Origin: Antrihabitans stalactiti
GTDB taxonomy: Bacteria; Actinomycetota; Actinomycetes; Mycobacteriales; Mycobacteriaceae
Assembly: GCF_012932915.1 (NCBI RefSeq)
Contig: NZ_VCQU01000015.1
Span: 55,858-119,857 of the forward strand
Direction of reading: 5' to 3'
Length of the DNA stretch: 64,000 nucleotides
The first letter of the stretch is position 1, and each line of letters begins with the position of its first letter. The position numbers and the translations under genes are program-made. Positions 8,640-18,472 of the stretch are shown piece by piece. Below the pieces are notes generated by a model, which was given only the letters and a program-made list of their open reading frames with translations, ran no database searches and was not told the DNA's origin.

Positions 8640-8803
8640 CCGGGCTGGCTCGGATATCACAGTCGCGTCGGTAGTGACGCGACCCGTTTTGTTGCCTTCG
8701 CCCGGTATGCTCGCCGAGCAATTTCCGCAGGCGATGTTGCCCGCGCCGATCAGCTGAAGTCGATACCCCATTTCGACTGTCGTTGGAAGGACCGCGCCTG
8801 GCC

Positions 8804-9562
8804 ATGTCTTCTCCCACCGATCTCGAGTTTCTGCTTCGAGTGCTGCTCGCCACCGGTTGCGGTGCGGTCATCGGGATGGAACGTCAATATCGCTCCCGCA
8901 CCGCTGGGCTGCGCACCCAGGCTCTCGTGGCTGCCGGGGCGTGCGCCTTCGTGCTGTTCGGCGTGCAAACGGGTGCGGAGGCCCCACCCCTGCAGATCGC
9001 CGCCTACGTGGTGTCCGGTGTCGGGTTCCTCGGCGGTGGTGTCATTCTGCGGCAGGGCTTTTCGGTGCAGGGCCTCAACACCGCCGCCACGCTGTGGTGC
9101 TCGGCTGCCATCGGTTGCCAGGCAGCGGGCGGTCACGTCATCCCTGCGCTGACGATGACGGGCGTCGTGCTGGGAATCCACGCCGTGTTGCGTCCCCTTG
9201 GGCGCCTACTCGACAAGGCGCCCGCGGCGAAGACCGAAGCGGTCGCTGCCTACGTCGTCATCGCCCGCGTGCGACGTAAGCACGAGGCACACCTGCGGGC
9301 GCAGATCCTGCACACTCTCGACGGTCCAGACATCACGATCCACGGCCTTTCAGGCCGCTTCGTCGACGACGATTCCACCGCCAACGCCCTGACCGAACTG
9401 CGGGTCGAGTTGCTGATCGAGGGCCCGGCCGAAGGCATTCTCGACAAACTGGTGACCCGTGTTTCGTTGGAACCAGGTGTCTACGCCGTCAATTGGCGGG
9501 CCGCCGACACTGGCCAATACGACGGCGATGACGATCTCGACGACCAGGGACCGCTTCGATAG
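8804..9562 (+). CDS. MgtC/SapB family membrane protein
   Basis: 252 residues. The N-terminal 140 residues hold about four membrane segments with the MgtC core: LLATGCGAVIGMERQYRSRTAGLRT, GVGFLGGGVILRQGFSVQGLNTAATLWCSAAIG, followed by a cytoplasmic ACT-like C-terminal domain ending in an acidic tail. MgtC proteins act in adaptation to low magnesium and low pH and bind the F-type ATP synthase in some pathogens; generic SapB proteins have unknown roles. ATG 8804 is preferred; a TTG at 8783 is possible because GGAAGG lies 13 nt before the ATG. No recognisable M-box riboswitch was seen in the 164 bp upstream. Confidence 0.9.
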   Translation: MSSPTDLEFLLRVLLATGCGAVIGMERQYRSRTAGLRTQALVAAGACAFVLFGVQTGAEAPPLQIAAYVVSGVGFLGGGVILRQGFSVQGLNTAATLWCSAAIGCQAAGGHVIPALTMTGVVLGIHAVLRPLGRLLDKAPAAKTEAVAAYVVIARVRRKHEAHLRAQILHTLDGPDITIHGLSGRFVDDDSTANALTELRVELLIEGPAEGILDKLVTRVSLEPGVYAVNWRAADTGQYDGDDDLDDQGPLR

Positions 9563-9566
9563 CTGC

Positions 9567-11936
9567 TCAGACCAGGGACTGAAAAATGTCCAAACGAGCT
9601 CGGACTGCACCGCCGTCGGTCATGTCGACGCAGTCGAGGAGCCAGTCCTTTGCGGTGGCGAGGTGGGTTTGGCGGACGGCGGCCTTCGTGAGCGGTATGT
9701 GTGTCGGTCGCACCGTGAACGCTCGAACGCCCAACGCGCACAGGAGCGGGACTGCCGTGTCGTCGACGGCGAGTTCGCCGCAGACGGCGACCTTGCGCTC
9801 GTGAAATCCGTCGCAGGTTGCCTTCACGAGTTGCAGTACCGCCGGATCCAAGTTGTCGGAAAGATGTGCCACCGCAGCGTTTCCGCGTTCTGCCGCCAAT
9901 GTGTACTGCGTGAGGTCGTTCGTTCCGATGCTGACGAAGTCGACGTACCGCGCGAGAGTTGCGGCACGGAGGGCGGCAGCGGGAACTTCGACCATGACGC
10001 CGACACCTATTTGGGGGTTACCACCGCAGCGCGCTACAGCCCAGTCGAGGAGTTTGCGCGCAGCCACGACCTCCGCGACGGTGGCGACCATCGGGAACAT
10101 CACGTTGACGCGATGGGTCAAGGCGGTCTGCGCGATTGCGACGAGTTGGTCTGACAGGAGCGTCGGAAACGTGAGTCCGTACCGCAGTCCCCGGGTTCCG
10201 AGAAACGGATTCGCCTCCAGCAGCTGCGGTACATATGGCAACGATTTGTCGCCACCGATATCGAGTGTGCGAATCGTGAGTTGCCGGTCACCGAGAGTTT
10301 CGGCAATGGCCTGGTAGATCGCGGCTTGTTCGTCGACTGTGGGCGGAGTCGGTCGATCGAGGAAGAGGAACTCGGTCCTGACCAGTCCGGCGAGATCGGC
10401 ACCGTTCTCCGCCGCGCGCCGCGCGTCCTCGACCGAGCCGATTGTTGCGCCGACGACGATCTCGACGCCGTCGCGCGTCACCGCAGGCTCGAAGGCCTGA
10501 GTTTGTGCTCGGCTGAGACGTTCGTCGAGGTCGGCCTGGCGGGATCGGAACTTGGTGAGGGTCGACTTGGCCGGATTGACTGCGAGTTCGCCCGACGATC
10601 CGTCGAGGGCGACGACTGTGCCGCTCGCAATGTCGATATCCGCTCCACCGACCGCCGGAATTCCGTTGGCTCGTAACAGGACGGCAGTGTGCGAGGTTGT
10701 ACTGCCAGCGGCCAGCACGACTCCGCTCACTCGCTCACGATCGAGTTCGAGAACCTGGGCAGGGGTGAGATCGCCGGCGATGACGATGCCGGACGCGCCG
10801 ATGATCGACGGTGCAACAGTGCCGCTCAACGCGTGCTGAACTTGCGCACCGACCGCTCGCACGTCTGCCGCGCGCTCACGGATGTATTGGTCGGATACAT
10901 AGCCGAAAGCTGCTGTAACGAGCTCGATTTCGGCTGACCATGCACGTATTGCGTTCTCGCCGGACAAGATACGCGCGCGAGCGGTGTCCAACAGTTCGGG
11001 ATCGGTCAGCAGGGCTGCGTGCACGTCGAAAATTTGGGCGGCGCCTTCACCGATTCGGTCCGCGGCAGTGCGGCGGTCGTGCGACACGATCTCGGTAACT
11101 GTCGCGATAGCGGATTCGAGTAGGCGGAGCTCTTTGTCTGCTCCCTGTGATTCTTCCGGCATCGGACCGACTGAATCATCGGCTGTCCATGCGGGACCGA
11201 TCCCCACTCCGCGCGATAGGCCGACGGTGCGGGCCTTGGGAAGGTTGGACGCCAGCGGAGCGTTCGAGTGGAGGGCAGCTACGGCGGTCACGGCATCGTC
11301 TGCCTGATTGCCCGTCGCCCGCACCTCCACCACATGGCCCGAGCGGACGCCCAGCGTCACCACCTTGGTCAGGCTGGCTGCCGACACCCAACCTGACGCG
11401 GTGGTCGCATTGCGCACGTGCACGACTGCGTCGAACTGTCGCGCAGTTGCAACGAGCCGGGCGCCGGGACGGGCGTGCAGTCCATGCGGGTCCGCAACTG
11501 TGAAATGCGCGGTGCGGTAATCAGTTTCTGTGACGCTCGACAATTCGGGTGGCGATCGTCGGACAAGCTCGAGCCGCTTGTCTTCGAGCCCCTCGCGCGC
11601 AGCCGCGGCGACCTCGTCCGGTGTGCCGCCGGCTTCGGCGGCGATGACGGCGGCGATCAATCCCTCGTCGAGCGGGACCTGGCAGAGGGTCACGCGCTGG
11701 CGAAGCTCGTCTGCGAGGAGCTCGAGCACCGACGGTGCGGATGGGTCCACAGTGTCTGGATCCATCAGCACGACTACCCCGGTGCCGTCATCGACGTGTG
11801 CGATTGCCGCTGCGACCTGCATCGGGTCGATGCCGGTGGCGCCGTCGATCGGCACCTTGGGAAACATTTTGCGCGCGAGGGTGACTGCTGCGCCCGCAAG
11901 TGCGCCGTTGTCCGAAACGACGACGATGCCGATCAC
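9567..11936 (-). CDS. Fused PTS protein: DhaM-like EIIA, HPr and Enzyme I
   Basis: 789 residues with three phosphocarrier modules. Residues 1-125: EIIA-DhaM fold (IGIVVVSDNGALAGAA...). Residues about 150-235: HPr with intact GLHARPG and the SLTKVVTLGVRSG loop. Residues 245-789: Enzyme I, with the phospho-His segment GSTTSHTAVLLRANGIPAVGG, PEP-domain LVRTEFLFLDR, IGTNDLTQYTLAAERGN and the Cys motif VAVCGELA. In DhaM the phosphorylated His sits in a VSHS motif; here it reads VSDN, so the EIIA domain has Asp instead of His. GTG 11936 has GGAGGAGG 5 nt upstream and is chosen over an earlier ATG. No dhaK, dhaL or sugar permease is nearby. It may serve as a general EI-HPr for remote permeases, or be regulatory. 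Confidence 0.92.
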   Translation of the reverse strand: MIGIVVVSDNGALAGAAVTLARKMFPKVPIDGATGIDPMQVAAAIAHVDDGTGVVVLMDPDTVDPSAPSVLELLADELRQRVTLCQVPLDEGLIAAVIAAEAGGTPDEVAAAAREGLEDKRLELVRRSPPELSSVTETDYRTAHFTVADPHGLHARPGARLVATARQFDAVVHVRNATTASGWVSAASLTKVVTLGVRSGHVVEVRATGNQADDAVTAVAALHSNAPLASNLPKARTVGLSRGVGIGPAWTADDSVGPMPEESQGADKELRLLESAIATVTEIVSHDRRTAADRIGEGAAQIFDVHAALLTDPELLDTARARILSGENAIRAWSAEIELVTAAFGYVSDQYIRERAADVRAVGAQVQHALSGTVAPSIIGASGIVIAGDLTPAQVLELDRERVSGVVLAAGSTTSHTAVLLRANGIPAVGGADIDIASGTVVALDGSSGELAVNPAKSTLTKFRSRQADLDERLSRAQTQAFEPAVTRDGVEIVVGATIGSVEDARRAAENGADLAGLVRTEFLFLDRPTPPTVDEQAAIYQAIAETLGDRQLTIRTLDIGGDKSLPYVPQLLEANPFLGTRGLRYGLTFPTLLSDQLVAIAQTALTHRVNVMFPMVATVAEVVAARKLLDWAVARCGGNPQIGVGVMVEVPAAALRAATLARYVDFVSIGTNDLTQYTLAAERGNAAVAHLSDNLDPAVLQLVKATCDGFHERKVAVCGELAVDDTAVPLLCALGVRAFTVRPTHIPLTKAAVRQTHLATAKDWLLDCVDMTDGGAVRARLDIFQSLV

Positions 11937-12039
11937 GTGCACCTCCTCCGGGCAGGCTGTCATGACCATTCTTACGCGCAATCCCTCCTGCCTTGGGCAG
12001 GTGGCTCGGATCGGGCAGCGGTGGTCGCCTGCGGGTGAG

Positions 12040-13281
12040 CTAGACCGACATCGGTGCAGTATTCAGCCACTCACGCAATTTGTCGTACACGCGGTCGTCG
12101 TTGAGGAGGGTGAAATGGTTGGCTGGTCCGAGATGTATACCGTCTTCCTTACGGAATCCGATGGTGCGCTTGCGGTTACGCCCAGACGCGCTGGGGACCA
12201 AGACGAGCCCGTCGCCGATGACCATGCCGAGCGGGTGGCGTGGGTTGTGGGTGACGCTGGCGGACACGAAGCAATGCATCGCTCCGTCGAGCAGCGGCAC
12301 TTCTTTACACACCGCGGCACGCAAGGAATCAGCATCACGGTCGCGCCAGTCTTCGTCGACGAGCGAACCCGCCCGCAAGTCCCGGATTCCCCCGCTACGG
12401 CGGCGCAGCAGATTTCCGAACGGTCGCGTCTCGGGCAACAACGCCAGTGCCGCGCTCCCGTAGTGCACGAGCCCTTCGAGCGGCGCGCCGAGATGCGGAG
12501 ACCCAAGGCACACAACGTGCTTCACGCGACTCGCCCAGTACTCGCCGTCGAGTTGCGCTCGGTAGCATGCGCTTCGCGCGATCAACCCACCCATCGAATG
12601 GCCTACGAGCGCAATCTGTTCCACGTCCACTGGCCATTGCTCGACGAGGTCGCCGAGCAATCCACACAGTTCGCTGCCGTTGTCCGAGATACGTCGGCCC
12701 GAGTTGAAACGGATCTCGATGGGTGTGTAGTCGAGGTCCTCGGCAAGCCGCTGCCCGTAGGTTCGGCGTCCGCCGAGATGCCACCCGAACTCCGTTTCCA
12801 TCAGGCCGTGCATGAACACGACGATGCGGCCGGTAGCGCGCGGAAACGCGTCCGCCAACCCGGTGGTAGTGACCGGCACAGGCATGCCGTCGATGCGGAT
12901 CGTCATGGGCGACGCGAGGATCGACGACTCCGCGGCGAGCGCATCACCGCGTAAGCCTTGCAAGATTCCGAGCAGCAGCGCACCGCGTCGGGTCTGCGAC
13001 GGAGGCGCATCGATCGTGAGATCGGCGGTCTCACCCGCAAGTCGCGCCACGCGCCGGGCTGTATCCCCGACGACGGAGTACACGCCGTCGGTGACTGCGT
13101 CGTGCACGATCTTGACAGGCTTGGCCGAATTGCCGAGGCCGAGACGGACGCCGCTGAAAATTCGGTCGGAGATCGCGCGGTGGACAGATCCGACTCCGTC
13201 GGCCGCTCCGCCGAGTTCATCGAGGGCCAGACGCGCCAGCGCGCGTACCTCCGCCTTGCGTTGCACTGCTGCTGTAGGCAT
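12040..13281 (-). CDS. Alpha/beta-hydrolase (lipase/esterase)
   Basis: 413 residues. A 110-residue N-terminal helical region is followed by an alpha/beta-hydrolase core: oxyanion block VVFMHGLMETEFGW, a nucleophile elbow GHSMGG near residue 240, the GSPHLGAPLEG segment typical of triacylglycerol lipase/PGAP1-type enzymes, and a catalytic His probably in PANHFTLLND. The start is uncertain: ATG 13281 has no ribosome site, and a second ATG (13305) lies inside a palindrome, so a leaderless or operator-overlapping transcript is likely. The gene follows, in the same direction, the beta-propeller gene 58 bp upstream. No signal peptide was seen, so a cytoplasmic or membrane-associated esterase is favoured. 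Confidence 0.8.
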   Translation of the reverse strand: MPTAAVQRKAEVRALARLALDELGGAADGVGSVHRAISDRIFSGVRLGLGNSAKPVKIVHDAVTDGVYSVVGDTARRVARLAGETADLTIDAPPSQTRRGALLLGILQGLRGDALAAESSILASPMTIRIDGMPVPVTTTGLADAFPRATGRIVVFMHGLMETEFGWHLGGRRTYGQRLAEDLDYTPIEIRFNSGRRISDNGSELCGLLGDLVEQWPVDVEQIALVGHSMGGLIARSACYRAQLDGEYWASRVKHVVCLGSPHLGAPLEGLVHYGSAALALLPETRPFGNLLRRRSGGIRDLRAGSLVDEDWRDRDADSLRAAVCKEVPLLDGAMHCFVSASVTHNPRHPLGMVIGDGLVLVPSASGRNRKRTIGFRKEDGIHLGPANHFTLLNDDRVYDKLREWLNTAPMSV

Positions 13282-13283
13282 GA

Positions 13284-13311
13284 ATTTGAGTGTACAAAAG
13301 TGCACTCAAAT
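13284..13311. promoter_or_regulatory. Palindromic operator at the esterase start
   Basis: A near-complete inverted repeat: 9-bp arms ATTTGAGTG and CACTCAAAT are perfect, with a 10-bp centre whose ends also nearly match. It touches the presumed esterase start at 13281 and sits 28 bp beyond the stop of the upstream gene. The shape is typical of a TetR-type operator, but no regulator gene is adjacent. Confidence 0.6.
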
Positions 13312-13339
13312 CGTCACGGGAATCTGAGTCGACCCCTGC

Positions 13340-14245
13340 TTAGCGGTGCAAAACCAGTCCGGCGATGCCGGAAATCGGGGTATGCAGGTCTGCCAGGACC
13401 GTTGGGTCGCCACCGGCGGCAGGTACCCGCCAGATGCGGCCACCGAGGTCGGAGACGTAAGCCATACCGATTGCGCTGTCGACAGCGAGGCCGATGGCTT
13501 CGGCAAAGCCACCGCCGAGGATCTGCGGACTGGTGCCGCGTTCGCCTGGCCCCGGAACCGGCGCCCGGTTGAGTGTGTTGCCGTTCGGCGGCGCGCCGCG
13601 GTCGGTCCAGTACAAGTAGTCGCCGACGATTTCCAGGTCGATCGGTTCGGGCAACTGATCCCAGAGCAGTTCGATGTCGGTACGGGTGAACGCGGTCTGC
13701 CCGGGTGGGATGTCCAGGCCGGCGCGAAAGATGCGGCCGCGGCCGCCTTTTGCCGGGCCTTTCTGCGTCCAGTACAAATGCCGACTGTCGGTGTCGACGG
13801 CGACGCCGATACATTCGCCGAGTCCCTCGTCGTCGCGAGGGTTTACTACCAGATCGGTCAGACCAGATCCGTCGGTTCCGACGCGGCTGACGCGAAATCC
13901 TTCACGGTCGCCGAAGTACAAACCTCCGGCACCGTCGTAGGCGAGTTGCTTACCTGTCGTGATCGCGCCTTGGGTGGTGACATCGCGGCATTCGGTGCCG
14001 TCGTACTTGATCGCGTGGATGCCACCATTAGGCGCCGAGTAGTCGAGACCCGCTTCGCCGGGAATGTCGGGCCTCCTCGTTGGCCGACCCATTGTCGTCC
14101 AATAGATCTCGCGTCCGTCGACGACGATCCCGTCGGGAAACCGGCTTGGAGAATCCGCGTACAGCGGTTCGACTACGCCATCGTCGACGGACACCTGCAG
14201 GATCTCACCAGTGCGAATTCCCAACGCGAGCAATACGTCGAACAT
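13340..14245 (-). CDS. YWTD-type beta-propeller protein
   Basis: 301 residues made of repeated 40-residue units with the LDL-receptor class B pattern: IYWTTMGRP, LYFGDRE, LYWTQKG, LYWTDRG, AYVSDLGG, each preceded by an 'ivvd/iavd' strand. These are six-bladed propellers, used for binding or, in the SMP-30 branch, for lactone hydrolysis. No signal peptide is present, so it is probably cytoplasmic. ATG 14245 has GGAGGCT 8 nt upstream. It is the first of two co-directional genes with the esterase. Function beyond the fold is unknown. Confidence 0.75.
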   Translation of the reverse strand: MFDVLLALGIRTGEILQVSVDDGVVEPLYADSPSRFPDGIVVDGREIYWTTMGRPTRRPDIPGEAGLDYSAPNGGIHAIKYDGTECRDVTTQGAITTGKQLAYDGAGGLYFGDREGFRVSRVGTDGSGLTDLVVNPRDDEGLGECIGVAVDTDSRHLYWTQKGPAKGGRGRIFRAGLDIPPGQTAFTRTDIELLWDQLPEPIDLEIVGDYLYWTDRGAPPNGNTLNRAPVPGPGERGTSPQILGGGFAEAIGLAVDSAIGMAYVSDLGGRIWRVPAAGGDPTVLADLHTPISGIAGLVLHR

Positions 14246-14304
14246 GGGACCAGCCTCCTCTCATTTCGGTTCGTAGTGGAAGTCCGAAGCGTATGGGGAA
14301 ACGG

Positions 14305-14820
14305 CTAGCCTGGCCGGCGATAGGCGGGGGCCTTGCTGCTGCTGACGGGGTTGAGGGTGCGAAGCAGTGGCAGGGTGCGCCGTGGCACGACGGTCGACAG
14401 AATTACCACGCTCGTCGAGCGCACCACCGAGCCGGACCGGTCGATCTGCAGGAGGACCTCCTGGAGTCCGCGGTGCGAGTCGGCGCCGATTCGGCACAGT
14501 ACGTCGCCGGATCCCGTTGTCGCGTATGCCTCGAGTACACCAGGAATTGTCTCGAGGGCGGTGGCGACCGCGTCCAGGGCACCTTGGGAAATCTCGAGCG
14601 TCACGAACGCTTGGACGTCGAAACCTGCTGCTGCGACGTCGATCTCCGGCCTGTAGCCGGCAATGACGCCAGCTTCTTCCATTCGGCGGATGCGAGATTG
14701 GACGGTGGCTCGCGCAACCCTTGTGTGCCTGGATAATTCGAGTACGCCGACGCCAGGCCGCTCGTGCATCGCTGCCAGGATGGCCAGATCCAGGTCGTCC
14801 AGATTCGAATCGCGCGCCAT
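14305..14820 (-). CDS. Lrp/AsnC family regulator of tyrosine catabolism
   Basis: 171 residues. N-terminal winged HTH (LDDLDLAILAAMHERPGVGVLELSRHTRVARATVQSRIRRMEEAGVI) then a RAM/AsnC ligand domain with GSGDVLCRI. Length is typical plus a short basic C-terminal tail. It is divergent from hppD with 118 bp between, and Lrp-family proteins next to this pathway usually sense aromatic amino acids. A TAGATTCTA semi-palindrome lies directly beside its start codon and related copies occur upstream of phhA, which would fit a shared regulon (inference). Confidence 0.92.
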   Translation of the reverse strand: MARDSNLDDLDLAILAAMHERPGVGVLELSRHTRVARATVQSRIRRMEEAGVIAGYRPEIDVAAAGFDVQAFVTLEISQGALDAVATALETIPGVLEAYATTGSGDVLCRIGADSHRGLQEVLLQIDRSGSVVRSTSVVILSTVVPRRTLPLLRTLNPVSSSKAPAYRRPG

Positions 14821-14823
14821 GAT

Positions 14824-14832
14824 TAGATTCTA
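14824..14832. promoter_or_regulatory. Possible AsnC box (TAGATTCTA)
   Basis: TAGATTCTA, palindromic around its central T, 4 bp from the regulator's start codon in the hppD/regulator intergenic region. TAGATTC and its complement GATTCTAG recur upstream of phhA (19453-19472). Role as an Lrp-type site is inferred. Confidence 0.35.
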
Positions 14833-14866
14833 TCCACTTTGTCCAGCTATTCGGCCCTAGCGGTAG

Positions 14867-16141
<1,275 letters not shown>

Positions 16142-16154
16142 TCGGAGGGCAGTC

Positions 16155-17336
16155 GTGGCGCATTACCTGAGGGTGGGCAACGTTCCCGCCAAGCGGCATA
16201 CGCAGCATCGCGGTCCGAGTGGTGCGCTCCGCGAGGAACTTGTCGGCGAAGAGGGCTTCTCGGCAGATTCCTCGTTGGTTTATCACGTGGGCGTGCCGTC
16301 TGCGATCCGTGCGGCTCACCGATGGGAGCTGCCGGACCTGACTACGAGCCCGAACGAACCGTTGTTGCCCAGGCATTTTCGGCTCCACGATCTGTTCGAT
16401 GGGTCAGCGGGCGATGCCGTCACAAACCGCCGCCTTGTACTTGGGAACGCCGATGTCCGGATCAGTTATGTTGTCGCGAGCAAGATTTCGCCGTTGTATC
16501 GAAATGCCGTCGGCGACGAGTGTGTCTACGTCGAATCCGGGACTGCCACAGTCGAAACGGTTTTCGGGTCGCTCGATGTTGGGATGGGCGACTATGTGAT
16601 CCTTCCGCGTGCAACGATTCATCGCTGGCTGCCTCACGCGTCCGGCGTTCGGCTCTACATTATCGAAGCGAACGGTCATATCACCCCGCCCTCGAAGTAC
16701 TTGTCGCGCTACGGCCAGTTCTTGGAGCAATCGCCATACTGCGAGCGCGATTTGCGCGTTCCTGGTCCGCCGACGGTGGTCGATGAAGGCGACACCGAGG
16801 TCTACATCAAGCACCGGGGGAGGGGTGCCGGAGGCCTGTCGGGCACGGTGCACGTCGTACCACGGCACCCGTTCGACGTCGTCGGATGGGATGGCTGCTT
16901 GTACCCGTACGCGTTCAATGTCGCCGACTTCGAGCCGATCACCGGCCGCGTGCACCAGCCGCCCCCGGTGCATCAGGTGTTCGCCGGCCCGAATTTCGTG
17001 GTCTGCAACTTCGTTCCGCGCAAGGTCGATTACCACCCGCTGGCGATTCCCGTGCCGTATTACCACTCGAACGTCGACTCGGACGAGGTGATGTTCTACT
17101 GTGGCGGCGACTACGAGGCCCGCAAGGGGTCCGGCATCGGTCAGGGCTCTGTTTCCTTGCACCCGGGTGGCCACTCGCACGGACCGCAACCCAGCGCGAT
17201 CGAAAACAGCTTGGGTGCAGAGTTTTTCGATGAGCTGGCCGTGATGGTCGATACGTTCCGCCCGTTGGAACTCGGCGAGGGTGGCAGCGCCTCCGAAGAC
17301 GACAGCTACGCCGGATCCTGGGTGCGGAACATGTGA
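16155..17336 (+). CDS. hmgA: Homogentisate 1,2-dioxygenase
   Basis: 393 residues of the shorter actinobacterial HmgA type. It opens the homogentisate ring to maleylacetoacetate. The cupin core includes DECVYVESGTATVET and the metal region PYYHSNVDSDEVMFYCGGDYEAR with SLHPGGHSHGPQPSA, holding the His/Glu/His iron ligands. GGAGGG 5 nt before GTG 16155 fixes the start and excludes a 33-codon extension inside hppD. Its TGA overlaps the first codon of fahA. No maleylacetoacetate isomerase gene is in the window; actinomycetes often use a mycothiol-dependent isomerase encoded elsewhere. Confidence 0.95.
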   Translation: MAHYLRVGNVPAKRHTQHRGPSGALREELVGEEGFSADSSLVYHVGVPSAIRAAHRWELPDLTTSPNEPLLPRHFRLHDLFDGSAGDAVTNRRLVLGNADVRISYVVASKISPLYRNAVGDECVYVESGTATVETVFGSLDVGMGDYVILPRATIHRWLPHASGVRLYIIEANGHITPPSKYLSRYGQFLEQSPYCERDLRVPGPPTVVDEGDTEVYIKHRGRGAGGLSGTVHVVPRHPFDVVGWDGCLYPYAFNVADFEPITGRVHQPPPVHQVFAGPNFVVCNFVPRKVDYHPLAIPVPYYHSNVDSDEVMFYCGGDYEARKGSGIGQGSVSLHPGGHSHGPQPSAIENSLGAEFFDELAVMVDTFRPLELGEGGSASEDDSYAGSWVRNM

Positions 17337-18472
17337 TGGGCCGAAACACATTTGGACCACAGACGCTCCCTTGCGGCATCGCGGAGATAGCCGGGCGAAC
17401 CGGCGTCGTCAGTCGGATCTCTGACCAAGTAATCGATCTCATGCCCATCGCGGCGCAACGCGCTCCGGAACTGGTTGCGTTGCTGAACCATTCGTCGCTC
17501 AATCCGCTGCTGAGTGCCGGACGGTCGGTGTGGGATGCGCTGCGCGGTCACCTCACCGAATGGGTCGGTGACATGGCGCAGTTGACGCCGCATCTGCATC
17601 CGCTCGCCAGTGTGAAGATGTTGCTGCCGTTCGCCGTTGGGGATTACGTCGACTTCTATTCGTCGCGTCAGCACGCCGAGAACGTCGGCAGAATATTCCG
17701 TCCCGGTCAACCCATGCTGCCGCCAAACTGGCTGCACATGCCGATCGGCTACCACGGTCGGTCCGGCACCGTCGTTGTCTCCGGCACGCCGGTGCGGCGA
17801 CCCAGCGGCCAATTCCGTTCCGGGGCAGGCGAACCGCCAGTGTTCGGTCCCTGCGCCCGGCTCGATTTCGAGGCAGAGGTCGGGTTCGTGATCGGAGCGG
17901 ATAGCGCAATCGGTCAGCCGATATCGACGCAGGAATTTGCCGATCATGTGTTCGGCGTCGTGCTGGTCAACGACTGGTCCGCGCGCGACATTCAGGCCTG
18001 GGAGTATGTTCCGTTAGGCCCATTCCTTGGAAAATCATTTGCCACAAGCATTTCCGCATGGGTAACACCACTGGCCGCGCTCGACAATGCGTGGACTTCG
18101 CCACCGGACCGCGAGGTCGAAGTGCTGCCGTACTTGGGAGACGGGGCGGGCCTGAACGTGACGCTAGAAGTAGCGGTGAATGGTGTAGTGATCTCTAATC
18201 CGTCACTGCGCGACATGTATTGGACTCCGGCTCAACAACTGGCGCACATGACGATCAACGGCGCGAGCACCCGCGCCGGCGACCTGTTCGCCTCCGGCAC
18301 GGTATCCGGACCGGAGCCGTCGCAATGGGGCTCGCTGCTCGAGCTGACCTGGAATGGATCGAACGGGTCATATCTCGCGGACGACGACGAGGTGACGATC
18401 ACCGCGACCGCACCAGGCCCGAACGGCACAACAATCGACTTAGGCGAGGTCAGCGGCGTGGTCACGAGCTAG
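17336..18472 (+). CDS. fahA: Fumarylacetoacetase
   Basis: 378 residues. It hydrolyses fumarylacetoacetate to fumarate and acetoacetate, the last step of the pathway. An SH3-like N-terminal domain (to about residue 110) is followed by the FAH fold with LDFEAEVGFVIG (metal-binding Glu pair), LVNDWSARDIQAWEYVPLGPFLGKSFATSISAWV, and the C-terminal GDLFASGTVSGPEPSQWGSLLELTWNG. ATG 17336 shares its A with the hmgA stop codon (ATGTGATG), so the two are translationally coupled; GTG 17333 is an alternative. The stop overlaps the convergent phhA gene by 4 bp. Confidence 0.96.
   Translation: MGRNTFGPQTLPCGIAEIAGRTGVVSRISDQVIDLMPIAAQRAPELVALLNHSSLNPLLSAGRSVWDALRGHLTEWVGDMAQLTPHLHPLASVKMLLPFAVGDYVDFYSSRQHAENVGRIFRPGQPMLPPNWLHMPIGYHGRSGTVVVSGTPVRRPSGQFRSGAGEPPVFGPCARLDFEAEVGFVIGADSAIGQPISTQEFADHVFGVVLVNDWSARDIQAWEYVPLGPFLGKSFATSISAWVTPLAALDNAWTSPPDREVEVLPYLGDGAGLNVTLEVAVNGVVISNPSLRDMYWTPAQQLAHMTINGASTRAGDLFASGTVSGPEPSQWGSLLELTWNGSNGSYLADDDEVTITATAPGPNGTTIDLGEVSGVVTS

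Noticed and set aside
8640..8803. A possible magnesium riboswitch before the MgtC-like gene
   Set aside because: None of the conserved M-box segments was recognisable and the gap is only 164 bp.
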